Shown here piece after piece: positions 1-8,660 of a DNA stretch of 64,000 nt. Position 1 is the stretch's first letter. Each line of letters starts with the position of its first letter. Origin of the DNA: Paenibacillus ferrarius (lineage in GTDB: Bacteria > Bacillota > Bacilli > Paenibacillales > NBRC-103111); the NCBI RefSeq assembly GCF_002027705.1, contig NZ_MBTG01000019.1:1-64000 (forward strand), in the 5' to 3' direction. The position numbers and the translations under genes were made by a program. The notes under the pieces are model-generated. The model worked only from the letters and a program-made list of their open reading frames with translations. It did no database searches and had not been told where the DNA came from.

Positions 1-1372
<1,372 letters not shown>

Positions 1373-1503
1373 GTACCCAACCAAGTGAAGATAAGCTTTG
1401 CAGCTGATTCCGAATACTTGATTGGGGCCCAGAAATCCTAAGAACATCTAACTTTACGCACGTTTCGTATCTAGTTTTCAAGGCGCAAACCACGCTTTGA
1501 CTG

Positions 1504-1620
1504 TTTGGTGATGATGGCGGAGGGGACCCACGCGTTCCCATCTCGAACACGACCGTTAAGCCCTCCAGCGTCGATGGTACTTGAACCGCAGGGTTCTGGG
1601 AGAGTAGAACGTTGCCAAGC
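1504..1620 (+). rRNA. rrf: 5S ribosomal RNA
   Basis: A 117-base 5S rRNA starts at TTTGGTGATGATGGC and ends at GTTGCCAAGC. These termini pair as in the Bacillus 5S molecule. The internal conserved stretch CCCATCTCGAACACG is at about 1538-1552. It closes the rRNA operon and is followed at once by an intrinsic terminator. Confidence 0.95.
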
Positions 1621-1626
1621 AGAAAT

Positions 1627-1662
1627 AAAACCTTACAAGGAGAAATCCTCGTAAGGTTTTTT
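1627..1662 (+). terminator. Intrinsic terminator of the rRNA operon
   Basis: AAAACCTTAC at 1627-1636 pairs with GTAAGGTTTT at 1651-1660. The inner loop holds AAGGAGAAATCCTC, which also pairs partly. The 3' arm runs into a T-tract. It sits directly behind the 5S gene. Confidence 0.85.
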
Positions 1663-1875
1663 GTTTATTTAAGGGAACCTTGAGCTGTAGCGTACCAATG
1701 CTGCGATTTCAGCCAAGTGCCAATAAGGTGAGGAATCTTTGTCATTTTTACAAAGTTGAGGGTAGATTCATAAAGTGTAGGCGAATTTAGTTTACAATAA
1801 GGCTTAGTTTCTTTCCGTATAATCTTGTGTGTACATAGACGAGCAGGGTGGCTTGTAGAGATAGGAGTGAGAAGT

Positions 1876-2466
1876 TTGGCAAATGCATATGTGCAGATTG
1901 GTTTAGCGATGTTTCGGACGGGGATCCTGGGGTATGGTGGCGGGCCTTCGATCGTGCCGTTAATTCGGTATGAGGCGGTTACGCGTTTTCAGTGGATGAA
2001 GGATGAAGAGTTCATGGAAGTGCTGGCGATCGCTAACACTTTACCTGGGCCGATTGCTACGAAGCTGGCGGGGTATCTGGGATATCGTCTTAAAGGAGCA
2101 GGTGGTGCGGCGGTTGGTGTGCTGGCGCATATTGTTCCAACTTGCGTGGCGATGGTGGGTTTGTATTCCTTTATTAATTTCTTTAGCACTTCACAAGTGA
2201 TTAAAGGCATGATAGCGGCTGTAGTTCCGATTGTAGCGGTCATGCTGGGCGTGATGGCGTACGAGTTTGGCGAAAAGGCGATCAAAGGCTTAGGATGGGC
2301 GGCAGGCATTACTTTTTTTGTGATCTCTTTCTTATTGCTGCAAACCTTTTCTGTGCATCCGGCCATTGTCATTTTTCTTTTCCTATTCTATGGCGCGTTC
2401 CATCATAAAGTAAAGGACAAGTGGAACAAAGGCAAGAAGCCGCTTGGCAAAGGTGAGGGCGTATGA
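1876..2466 (+). CDS. Chromate transporter family protein, first subunit
   Basis: A 196-residue membrane protein of the CHR (chromate ion transporter) family in its short, single-domain form, which works as a two-gene pair in Bacillales. The family motif GYGGGPSIVPLI lies near residues 20-31, and the second signature NTLPGPIATKLAGYLGY follows near residue 55. Four to five hydrophobic segments follow. I place the start at TTG 1876 because TAGGAG ends 8 bases upstream; the frame stays open to 1825 but has no ribosome binding site there. The gene overlaps the next by 4 bases (ATGA), so the two are translationally coupled. Whether the substrate is chromate, sulfate or another anion cannot be told from sequence. 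Confidence 0.87.
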   Translation: MANAYVQIGLAMFRTGILGYGGGPSIVPLIRYEAVTRFQWMKDEEFMEVLAIANTLPGPIATKLAGYLGYRLKGAGGAAVGVLAHIVPTCVAMVGLYSFINFFSTSQVIKGMIAAVVPIVAVMLGVMAYEFGEKAIKGLGWAAGITFFVISFLLLQTFSVHPAIVIFLFLFYGAFHHKVKDKWNKGKKPLGKGEGV

Positions 2467-2996
2467 TGGATTGGTGGCAGTTATTGGTTAGTTTTTTCCT
2501 GGCTAATGTGTTCGGTTACGGGGGTGGACCTTCGTCGATCCCACTGATGTATCAAGAGATCGTTCCGCATCATGCTTGGATGACGAGCAGTGAGTTCTCC
2601 AATATGTTAGCTTTAGGCAATGCGCTGCCTGGCCCTATCGCGACGAAGATCGCCGCATATGTCGGGTTTCAGATTGGTGGATGGGTCGGAGTTGTGATAG
2701 CCGTTGGAGCAACCGTTGTTCCCTCGATAATAGCACTTATAATCCTGCTGAATATCCTCCAGAAATATAAGAAGTCTCCAGCCATTAAAGGCATGACTTT
2801 GCTCGTTCAACCCGTTATCGCGATTATGATGGTGCTGGTTACATGGAGCAGCCTTGTGGAGTCGACGAAAACGATCGGGTACTTGCAGTTTTTCGGCATA
2901 GCTGCGGTGGCTTTTTATCTCATACAAAAACGGAAGGTGCATCCTGCTTTTGTGATTGTTGCGGGCTTTGTGTATGGTGGTGTATTTCTTTCGTAA
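2463..2996 (+). CDS. Chromate transporter family protein, second subunit
   Basis: A 177-residue paralogue of the preceding gene, also a short CHR-family membrane protein. It shows the same two signatures, GYGGGPSSIPLM near residue 18 and NALPGPIATKIAAYVGF near residue 52, followed by hydrophobic helices. In split CHR systems the two halves are thought to insert with opposite topology and form one transporter. A strong terminator follows directly, so this is a two-gene operon. Confidence 0.87.
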   Translation: MMDWWQLLVSFFLANVFGYGGGPSSIPLMYQEIVPHHAWMTSSEFSNMLALGNALPGPIATKIAAYVGFQIGGWVGVVIAVGATVVPSIIALIILLNILQKYKKSPAIKGMTLLVQPVIAIMMVLVTWSSLVESTKTIGYLQFFGIAAVAFYLIQKRKVHPAFVIVAGFVYGGVFLS

Positions 2997-3004
2997 AATA
3001 CCGG

Positions 3005-3051
3005 AAGGACTGTCTACAAGTAGTGAGACTACTTGTGGCAGTCCTTTTTTT
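3005..3051 (+). terminator. Intrinsic terminator after the chromate transporter pair
   Basis: A long stem pairs AAGGACTG at 3005-3012 and CTACAAGTAG with CTACTTGTGG and CAGTCCTT. It ends in a run of seven T. It closes the 1876-2996 operon. Confidence 0.88.
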
Positions 3052-3086
3052 GTAACACTAGCGAAACGAGTGGCTGCAGCATTCCA

Positions 3087-3299
3087 AGAACCTGCAAAAA
3101 TGCATCCTTTTATTTATGAAATAACCAGATGGATAGGAATTCCTGCATTTCTGCATGCTTTTGAAGCTTTTTCTTAATTTTTGGATAAAAAGTGTCGAAA
3201 TTCCTGCATAATCGCAGGCATTCCCCCCTTTCAAGCGATTTCGTTGGAAAAGCCTGCACTTTTGCAGGCTTTCGGTGCCGATCCGAGCACCGTGCTCGG
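3087..3299. repeat. Cluster of TGCA-centred palindromes in a gene-free stretch
   Basis: The 630-base stretch between the chromate genes and the nucleoside transporter has no convincing gene. It holds four spaced variants of CCTGCA-N4-TGCAGG: CCTGCAAAAATGCATCC near 3092, TTCCTGCATTTCTGCATGC near 3139, TTCCTGCATAATCGCAGGC near 3202, and GCCTGCACTTTTGCAGGC at 3252-3269. A separate inverted repeat, CCGAGCAC-C-GTGCTCGG, spans 3283-3299. Function is unknown; this may be a small dispersed repeat family or a set of operators. Confidence 0.5.
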
Positions 3300-3469
3300 T
3301 GGAAACCACGAACGGAGAAACATGGAGTGCCAGAGAAGGCGCTAGCGATATCACCAGTACCATTGCTAGGTGAGCAACGCGATTGCAACATATAGGCACA
3401 TGAGCTTTGGGTGCAGGCACAAAGGATGACGTATTTTTCGTGTAATCACCAAAAGTGATGTGATGTTAA

Positions 3470-3498
3470 TTGACGTACAAATCGCCTAACCGTATAGT
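3470..3498 (+). promoter_or_regulatory. SigA-type promoter of the nucleoside transporter operon
   Basis: TTGACG at 3470-3475 and TATAGT at 3493-3498 are 17 bases apart. Directly upstream lies an inverted repeat ATCAC-CAAAA-GTGAT at 3445-3459, well placed for a regulator. The implied transcript has a leader of about 120 bases before the first gene. Confidence 0.6.
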
Positions 3499-3550
3499 GA
3501 AAAAAATAGGAACAAACGAGGCTTCAAAGATGTATAGAGTTGTTTGCAGC

Positions 3551-3582
3551 AACAGCATAGCCCTGAGGAGGGAGATGCTGTT
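3551..3582 (+). promoter_or_regulatory. Leader hairpin, possible attenuator
   Basis: In the 5' leader, AACAGCAT at 3551-3558 pairs with ATGCTGTT at 3575-3582, with an inner CCCT/AGGG helix. A competing helix, GTTG with CAAC just upstream at about 3539-3553, shares bases with the 5' arm, so two exclusive folds are possible. The T-tract after the stem is short. I recognise no known riboswitch class here. Confidence 0.35.
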
Positions 3583-3625
3583 TTGAGTATATAAGGGTCT
3601 TTTAGGATGGAGAAGGAGGGCACAC

Positions 3626-4912
3626 ATGCAGACAACGGCTGGGTATTCCGTGGAAATGGTTCAGATCGTCAAACAGTTTGGATCTGTGACGGCGAACGAT
3701 CATGTTGATTTTCGAGCAAAAGCAGGAGAGATTCATGCGCTGCTTGGGGAGAATGGCGCCGGCAAAAGTACGATGATGTGCATGCTCTCAGGGGTATACC
3801 GGCCTACAAGCGGAGAGATTCGCATTCACGGCGAGAAGGTGCGTATTCGATCGCCGAAGGATGCGATGAAGCATGGTGTCGGCATGGTGTTTCAAAATTT
3901 CCGACTCGTTCAGACCTTAACGGCCACAGAAAATATTGTACTTGGAGAGAGCTCCTCGTTCTGGAGGGGGCCGGGCTGGCTCGCGAAGAAATCTGAGGAG
4001 ATTGCAGCGATCTCGAAGCATTTTGGGCTGCCGTTCCCCGTAGATCGGCCGATTTGGCAGCTATCCGTGGGCGAGCAGCAGCGCGTAGAAATTGTGAAGA
4101 CGTTGTACCGCGGTGCGAATTTGATTATTTTGGATGAGCCAACCTCGGTGTTAACACCAGGTGAGGTTGAGCAATTATTCGAAACCTTAAACAGGATGAA
4201 AAAAGAAGGCAAGACCGTTATTATGACGACGCACAAATTAAAGGAAGTCATGTTCGCTTCGGATCGGATTTCGGTCATGCGCAAAGGAAAGATGATTGCT
4301 GCGATGGCGAAAACGGAGACGAGTGAACGCGATTTAGCGCAGCTCATGGTCGGACAAGAGAACTTCGAAAGTCGCACGGCAGTAAGAGAGAAGATACATG
4401 GCAGCCCCATGCTTGTAGTGAAGGGGTTGGACGTGTATGCGGAGCATGGACGCAAGGTGCTGGATGGGCTTGATTTTCATGTGAGCGAGGGAGAGATTGT
4501 TGGTGTAGCCGGCGTTTCTGGTAATGGGCAAAAAGAGCTGGCCGAGGTGCTTACAGGGCTGCGCACTTGGAAGCAAGGCAATGTTCGTTTCGACGGACAT
4601 GAGCTGCGCAACGGGTCCGTACGCGCCGCTATTGAGCTGGGGATTGCCCATGTGCCGGAGAATCGGATGAAGAGCGGCCTCGCAGGAAGCCTTGGCACGG
4701 TTGATAACTTACTGTTCAAAACCTACCGTTCCAAGGAGCGATCACGCTTTGGTATGCTTCGCACGGGGAGTAATCGCACTTGGTCGCAGAATCTGGTTAA
4801 GCGTTATGATGTGCGGACATCAGGGTTGGATGCACCCGTTCAGTTTATGTCAGGGGGCAATCAGCAGAAGCTGCTTCTAGCCAGAGAGATTGATCAAGAT
4901 CCTAACTCATGA
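3626..4912 (+). CDS. nupO: Nucleoside ABC transporter ATP-binding protein (NupO-like), N-terminal part of a frameshifted gene
   Basis: ATP-binding subunit of a BMP-type (basic membrane protein family) nucleoside importer, related to B. subtilis NupO. NBD1 has Walker A GENGAGKST near residue 41, signature LSVGEQQRVEI near 146 and Walker B LIILDEPTS near 167. NBD2 has the degenerate Walker A GVSGNGQKE near 295 and signature MSGGNQQKLLLAREI near 409. The frame then stops at 4912 after REIDQDPNS. The rest of NBD2 lies in another frame from 4909. Reading AACCTCATG instead of AACTCATG would restore a continuous protein of about 511 residues, so one base appears to be missing near 4904-4907. RBS GGAGGG precedes ATG 3626. 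Confidence 0.88.
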   Translation: MQTTAGYSVEMVQIVKQFGSVTANDHVDFRAKAGEIHALLGENGAGKSTMMCMLSGVYRPTSGEIRIHGEKVRIRSPKDAMKHGVGMVFQNFRLVQTLTATENIVLGESSSFWRGPGWLAKKSEEIAAISKHFGLPFPVDRPIWQLSVGEQQRVEIVKTLYRGANLIILDEPTSVLTPGEVEQLFETLNRMKKEGKTVIMTTHKLKEVMFASDRISVMRKGKMIAAMAKTETSERDLAQLMVGQENFESRTAVREKIHGSPMLVVKGLDVYAEHGRKVLDGLDFHVSEGEIVGVAGVSGNGQKELAEVLTGLRTWKQGNVRFDGHELRNGSVRAAIELGIAHVPENRMKSGLAGSLGTVDNLLFKTYRSKERSRFGMLRTGSNRTWSQNLVKRYDVRTSGLDAPVQFMSGGNQQKLLLAREIDQDPNS

Positions 4913-5160
4913 TAGCCGTTCACCCAACGCAAGGTCTTGACGTCGGGGCAACTGCAGGTGTCCATGATGTGCTGGAGGGTTTGCGCAGGAAGGGACGATC
5001 TGTTCTGCTGATTTCGGAGGATCTGGATGAGGTGCTGCAGCTGGCTGACCGGATCATCGTGTTGTATAACGGGCGTATTGTGGGCGATATTCCACGTGAA
5101 GGCGCGAATCGCGCAGCTATTGGCCTATTAATGGCGGGATCTGAGGAGGATGCAGGGTGA
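4909..5160 (+). CDS. nupO: C-terminal remainder of the frameshifted NupO-like ATPase
   Basis: This 83-residue frame carries the end of NBD2 of the ATPase that begins at 3626: the second Walker B strand and D-loop region (IAVHPTQGLDVGA), the switch region LLISEDLDEVLQLADRI, and the family-typical C-terminus with YNGRIVG. It is not an independent gene. Ribosomes ending at TGA 4910-4912 could in principle reinitiate at the overlapping ATG 4909. The last 4 bases overlap the permease start, so the operon layout is otherwise intact. It may be a true mutation or a sequencing error. Confidence 0.8.
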   Translation: MIAVHPTQGLDVGATAGVHDVLEGLRRKGRSVLLISEDLDEVLQLADRIIVLYNGRIVGDIPREGANRAAIGLLMAGSEEDAG

Positions 5161-6278
5161 GCGAACAACAAGCGGCAGGCACACTTCCTATGGAAAATAA
5201 AGGTGCTAAACGAGAAGCGAGCTTCCGTTTACCCTATCGGTTCGAGATTGATCCGGCCGGTCGCGACAGCCCATGGTGGGTAACGATTGTATCCATCGGA
5301 TTGGCGCTTATCGCCTGCGGCATATTTATATCGCTTAATGGCATGAAACCAATTGCGGTCTATAGCAAAATGCTGAATGGGGCATTCGGCTCCTCCTTTG
5401 GTCTTACCGAGACGTTGGTGAAGGCGATTCCGCTTCTTTTATGCGGTTTGGGGGTCTCGATCGCTTATCGGATTTCGGTGTGGAACATCGGGGCGGAGGG
5501 GCAGTTTCTCGCCGGTGCTATGGCGGCTACAGCGATTACGGTCTATTTTCCACATTTGCCGATGTATGTATCCATTCCAGCTATGGTGGCAGCAAGTATA
5601 GTTGCCGGAGGCTTCTGGGGATTGCTGACAGCCATACCTAGGAACTATTTTCAAGTAAATGAGCTTATTACCTCTCTTATGCTAAATTATGTGGCGATGC
5701 TGGCTCTTAATTATGCCGTGTTTGGCCCATGGAAAGATCCCAAAGGCTTCAACTTCCCAGGATCGCCAATGTTCACTGCAGCACAAACGTTACCCACTTG
5801 GGGGACTTCGAGACTCCATCTGGGCATTATTTTTGCAGTCGTTGCCCTGCTGATTTATGCTTTTATGATTCGATATACGCGGTGGGGATATGAACTTCGT
5901 TTGATAGGAGCTAATGCGGAAGCTGCGCGGAATGCGGGCATTCGTATTTCCAGACACGTCCTTGTTGTCATGATGATTAGCGGGGGCTTGGCGAGTCTGG
6001 CTGGAATGGGTGAAGTGTCGGGAGTGGCGCATCGGCTCATGTACGGGATTTCTCCGGGATATGGCTATACTGCGATTATCGTGGCTTGGCTGGCAAAGCT
6101 GAATCCACTGGGACTGGTTGTGTCGTCAGTACTCTTCGGGGGGCTAATCGTAGGCGGGTACAGTGTGCAAACGATCGGACTTCCCTCCTCCACCTCCTCC
6201 ATGATTCAAGGGGCTATCCTGTTCTTCCTGATTGCCGGCAATATGGCAGGGAAATTCCGTATTCGCAGCAACCGCTGA
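5157..6278 (+). CDS. nupP: Nucleoside ABC transporter permease (NupP-like)
   Basis: A 373-residue integral membrane permease of the BPD_transp_2 family, resembling the larger permease of BMP/Nup-type nucleoside importers. After a charged N-terminus of about 35 residues come eight or more hydrophobic helices. The family motif SVWNIGAEGQFLAGAMAA is near residue 107 and the cytoplasmic loop NAEAARNAGI near residue 256. It starts at GTG 5157 inside the stop codon of the ATPase frame. With the next gene it forms the membrane channel; the ATPase upstream would power it. Confidence 0.9.
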   Translation: MSEQQAAGTLPMENKGAKREASFRLPYRFEIDPAGRDSPWWVTIVSIGLALIACGIFISLNGMKPIAVYSKMLNGAFGSSFGLTETLVKAIPLLLCGLGVSIAYRISVWNIGAEGQFLAGAMAATAITVYFPHLPMYVSIPAMVAASIVAGGFWGLLTAIPRNYFQVNELITSLMLNYVAMLALNYAVFGPWKDPKGFNFPGSPMFTAAQTLPTWGTSRLHLGIIFAVVALLIYAFMIRYTRWGYELRLIGANAEAARNAGIRISRHVLVVMMISGGLASLAGMGEVSGVAHRLMYGISPGYGYTAIIVAWLAKLNPLGLVVSSVLFGGLIVGGYSVQTIGLPSSTSSMIQGAILFFLIAGNMAGKFRIRSNR

Positions 6279-6320
6279 GAAACTTGAGTCACAATGATGC
6301 TGAATGGGGGATGAGGAGCA

Positions 6321-7250
6321 ATGGAGATGCTAACGCAAATACTGATATCCGCAATTTCTTCCGGTACTCCGCTGCTGCTAGCGGTATTGGGCGGGATTCT
6401 TATCGAAAGATCCGGAATCACACAGTTAGGCGCTGAAGGCTTGATGTTGATGGGCGCTGTGATTGCTTGTTTAGTTTTCATTCATACTGGAAGCTTGGCG
6501 TTAACCTTGCTCTGCGTATTAGCCGTGAGTGGTATGCTGGGATTGCTTCATGGCTTTCTATGTGTAACCCTGCATGCCAATCAGGTCGTTTGCGGTCTAG
6601 CGATGACGATATTCGGTGCAGGACTGAGTGCGTATCTAGGAAAACCTGTGAGCGGGCAGCCGCTGGTTGGAGCCGTTCCGAAGCTTGATTTGCCTTGGCT
6701 GGAAAATGTACCGTTTCTCGGCAAGATTTTTGCGCATTTGGATCTATTCACATGGTTTAGCTTCGTGCTAGTCCTAGCGATGCATGTGTTTATCCACCGG
6801 ACCTCATGGGGCCTTCATCTGAGAGCGGTAGGGGACAATCCCGCAACGGCAGATGTTATGGGGATTCCGGTCGTTGCTGTTCGCTACGCTTGTCTAGTTA
6901 TCGGGTCGATGCTGATTGGGATTGGCGGAGCGGATCTGCTGCTCGTCTACACACCGACATGGAATGAAGGCATGACCTCGGGGCGCGGCTGGATCGCGGT
7001 GGCACTCATCATTTTTGCTAGATGGAACCCGATTCGCGCTTTAGCGTGCGCTTATTTTTTCGGCGTGCTCGATACTCTCGGCTTCCGTGTGCAATTGATT
7101 GGCAGTCATATTCCTTCTTATTTCTTGAAAATGATACCATACATTGTGACCATTCTGGTCCTGATGTTCCTAGGCTGGCGCAATCGCAATAAGCCATCAG
7201 GTGCGCCGGAAGCGCTTGGTGTCCCTTATATTCGGGAGCAAAGATTTTAA
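6321..7250 (+). CDS. nupQ: Nucleoside ABC transporter permease (NupQ-like)
   Basis: A 309-residue permease, the second membrane subunit of the nucleoside importer. The motif LIERSGITQLGAEGLMLMGA near residues 27-46 is the usual permease signature at this position, and DNPATADVMGI near residue 171 is the EAA-like cytoplasmic loop. About eight hydrophobic segments are visible. AGGAG lies 6 bases before ATG 6321. The operon ends here. The matching lipoprotein is encoded far downstream at 22249-23394 in the same cluster. Confidence 0.9.
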   Translation: MEMLTQILISAISSGTPLLLAVLGGILIERSGITQLGAEGLMLMGAVIACLVFIHTGSLALTLLCVLAVSGMLGLLHGFLCVTLHANQVVCGLAMTIFGAGLSAYLGKPVSGQPLVGAVPKLDLPWLENVPFLGKIFAHLDLFTWFSFVLVLAMHVFIHRTSWGLHLRAVGDNPATADVMGIPVVAVRYACLVIGSMLIGIGGADLLLVYTPTWNEGMTSGRGWIAVALIIFARWNPIRALACAYFFGVLDTLGFRVQLIGSHIPSYFLKMIPYIVTILVLMFLGWRNRNKPSGAPEALGVPYIREQRF

Positions 7251-7311
7251 TAAACCCATTGCCTAACCTATAGGGAGGGAGTGGGAATGAGTGAGCATGA
7301 ATTGTAGTCCT

Positions 7312-7352
7312 AAAGGGCGAGCAGGTATCGTACACTGCTTGGCCTTTTTTGT
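7312..7352 (+). terminator. Intrinsic terminator after the nucleoside permeases
   Basis: AAAGGGCGAGCAG at about 7312-7325 pairs with CTGCTTGGCCTTT at about 7336-7348 and runs into T6. A six-codon frame with a good RBS (ATG 7287 to TAG) lies just upstream; it looks like a fragment or a chance. Confidence 0.75.
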
Positions 7353-7376
7353 ATTTGCTTCATTGTAAGCATTCGA

Positions 7377-7408
7377 TTGACGTTGATAATGATAATTGTT
7401 ATCATTAT
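7377..7408 (+). promoter_or_regulatory. Promoter with Fur box upstream of the siderophore-binding gene
   Basis: TTGACG at 7377-7382 and TATCAT at 7400-7405 with 17-base spacing form a SigA-type promoter. TGATAAT-T-GTTATCA at 7390-7404 matches the 7-1-7 Fur consensus with one mismatch, and the flanking TTGATAATGATAATTG adds overlapping half-sites. The operator covers the promoter core, as expected for iron-dependent repression. It also shows that the longest reading frame, beginning at 7377, starts in the -35 and is not the true start. Confidence 0.8.
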
Positions 7409-7472
7409 AAAAGTTGTTAGTCCAGTTTCGCATACTTATTCATACATTCGATTGTCAGAGGGGAAGATTGTC

Positions 7473-8471
7473 GTGAAACAGAGAAAAGGCAAGAAGTTTG
7501 CAGGAATACTAGTCAGTTTAATAAGTATGACATTAATCATATCAGCTTGTGGAAGCAATAAGGCAGGGGATACCGCCGCCCAGACGTCTACCTCTCCAAG
7601 AGCCAGCTCGCCAGCGGCTTCGGCTGCTGCTCCTAAAGCGGCAAAGACGATGACTGACGGACTCGGCAATAAGGTGACAATTCCAGCAAACCCGCAGCGC
7701 ATCATCGGTTCTTACCTCGAAGATCATTTGATCACACTTGGCATCAAGCCTGTCGCCCAATGGGCTGTTGCCAACGGCATTCAGGAGTACTTGAAGGACA
7801 GTTTGAACGGCATTCCGACGCTGCCATCCGAACTTCCGTTCGAAGCGGTTACGGGTTTCAATCCGGATCTTCTGATTATCGGAGGAACGAGTGCAGTATC
7901 TGGTGAAAAGTATGCGCAGTATTCCAAAATCGCCCCAACCTTTGTATTGGGGGATGAGATCAACAATAACTGGCGTCAGGCGCTGCTAAAGATTGGCGAG
8001 GTTTTTGATAAATCGAAGGAAGCTCAGCAGGCTCTGAATGTGTACGATGCGAAAGCCAAAGAAGCCAAAGAGAAGCTGGAGAAGGCGAATGGCTCGCAAT
8101 CGGCTGCTGCCTTGTGGGTAACGGCGAAGGCGGTTTACGTTGTGAGTGAAAGCTTATCGAGCGGTGCAGTGTTGTATCAGGACATTGGCTTCAAGGTACC
8201 GAATGTGGTTAAACAAATTTCCAGCACAGGTACGGCCAACTGGCGAGCCATCTCCATGGAGGCTTTAGCTCAATTGGATGCCGATCATATTTTCTTGATT
8301 CGCGGCAAGGGCGAAGGAGAGCAGCTGCTGAACGATCCAGTATGGAAAAGCATTCCTGCCGTGAAGAATGGGCATGTCTACGAATTCGACAAGTCTCATA
8401 GCTGGTTGTACAGCGGAGCAATTGCTAACAGTAAAATAATTGATGATGTTTTGAAAAGTGTTTTGAAATAA
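7473..8471 (+). CDS. Iron-siderophore ABC transporter substrate-binding lipoprotein
   Basis: A 332-residue class III periplasmic-binding-type protein (FhuD/BtuF fold) anchored as a lipoprotein. The signal peptide ends in the lipobox LIISAC-G, followed by a Ser/Ala/Thr linker. The mature domain begins with MTDGLGNKVTIPANPQRII, the usual opening of siderophore binders. GTG 7473 is chosen because AGAGGGGAAG lies 6-8 bases upstream and it yields a proper signal peptide. It is a single-gene unit between two terminators, under the Fur box. No cognate permease or ATPase lies in the window, so it must share one elsewhere. Its place inside a purine cluster looks accidental. Confidence 0.88.
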   Translation: MKQRKGKKFAGILVSLISMTLIISACGSNKAGDTAAQTSTSPRASSPAASAAAPKAAKTMTDGLGNKVTIPANPQRIIGSYLEDHLITLGIKPVAQWAVANGIQEYLKDSLNGIPTLPSELPFEAVTGFNPDLLIIGGTSAVSGEKYAQYSKIAPTFVLGDEINNNWRQALLKIGEVFDKSKEAQQALNVYDAKAKEAKEKLEKANGSQSAAALWVTAKAVYVVSESLSSGAVLYQDIGFKVPNVVKQISSTGTANWRAISMEALAQLDADHIFLIRGKGEGEQLLNDPVWKSIPAVKNGHVYEFDKSHSWLYSGAIANSKIIDDVLKSVLK

Positions 8472-8474
8472 GGC

Positions 8475-8516
8475 AAAAGCCGCTGGGAAGGTTTCATATT
8501 CCCGGCGGCTTTTTAT
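8475..8516 (+). terminator. Intrinsic terminator after the siderophore-binding gene
   Basis: AAAAGCCGCTGGGAA pairs with TTCCCGGCGGCTTTTT around a short loop and ends in a T-tract. Confidence 0.88.
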
Positions 8517-8573
8517 TATTTTACAAAAAAAGTTGCTCATGTTATGAAAGTTTACAAACTTCTATCATATAAA

Positions 8574-8602
8574 TTGACCCATAGGAAAGACGCACTTACA
8601 AT
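8574..8602 (+). promoter_or_regulatory. SigA-type promoter of the puc catabolic operon
   Basis: TTGACC at 8574-8579 and TACAAT at 8597-8602 are 17 bases apart and lie about 60 bases before pucL. No PucR operator could be assigned with confidence. Confidence 0.6.
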
Positions 8603-8660
8603 GAAACAAATCTTGATCAAGAATGGCTGGAGCTAACTTAGACAAAGAGGTGAAGATGTC

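Noticed and set aside
1373-1503. tRNA genes in the 23S-5S spacer
   Set aside because: No cloverleaf or CCA-type acceptor stem was found in the 130 bases.
3058-3420. 120-codon frame on the - strand
   Set aside because: It covers the palindrome-rich intergenic region, lacks an RBS and has a Cys-rich, low-plausibility composition.
7287-7307. Six-codon leader peptide before the terminator at 7312
   Set aside because: It has a good RBS but no biased codon content and no following gene to attenuate.
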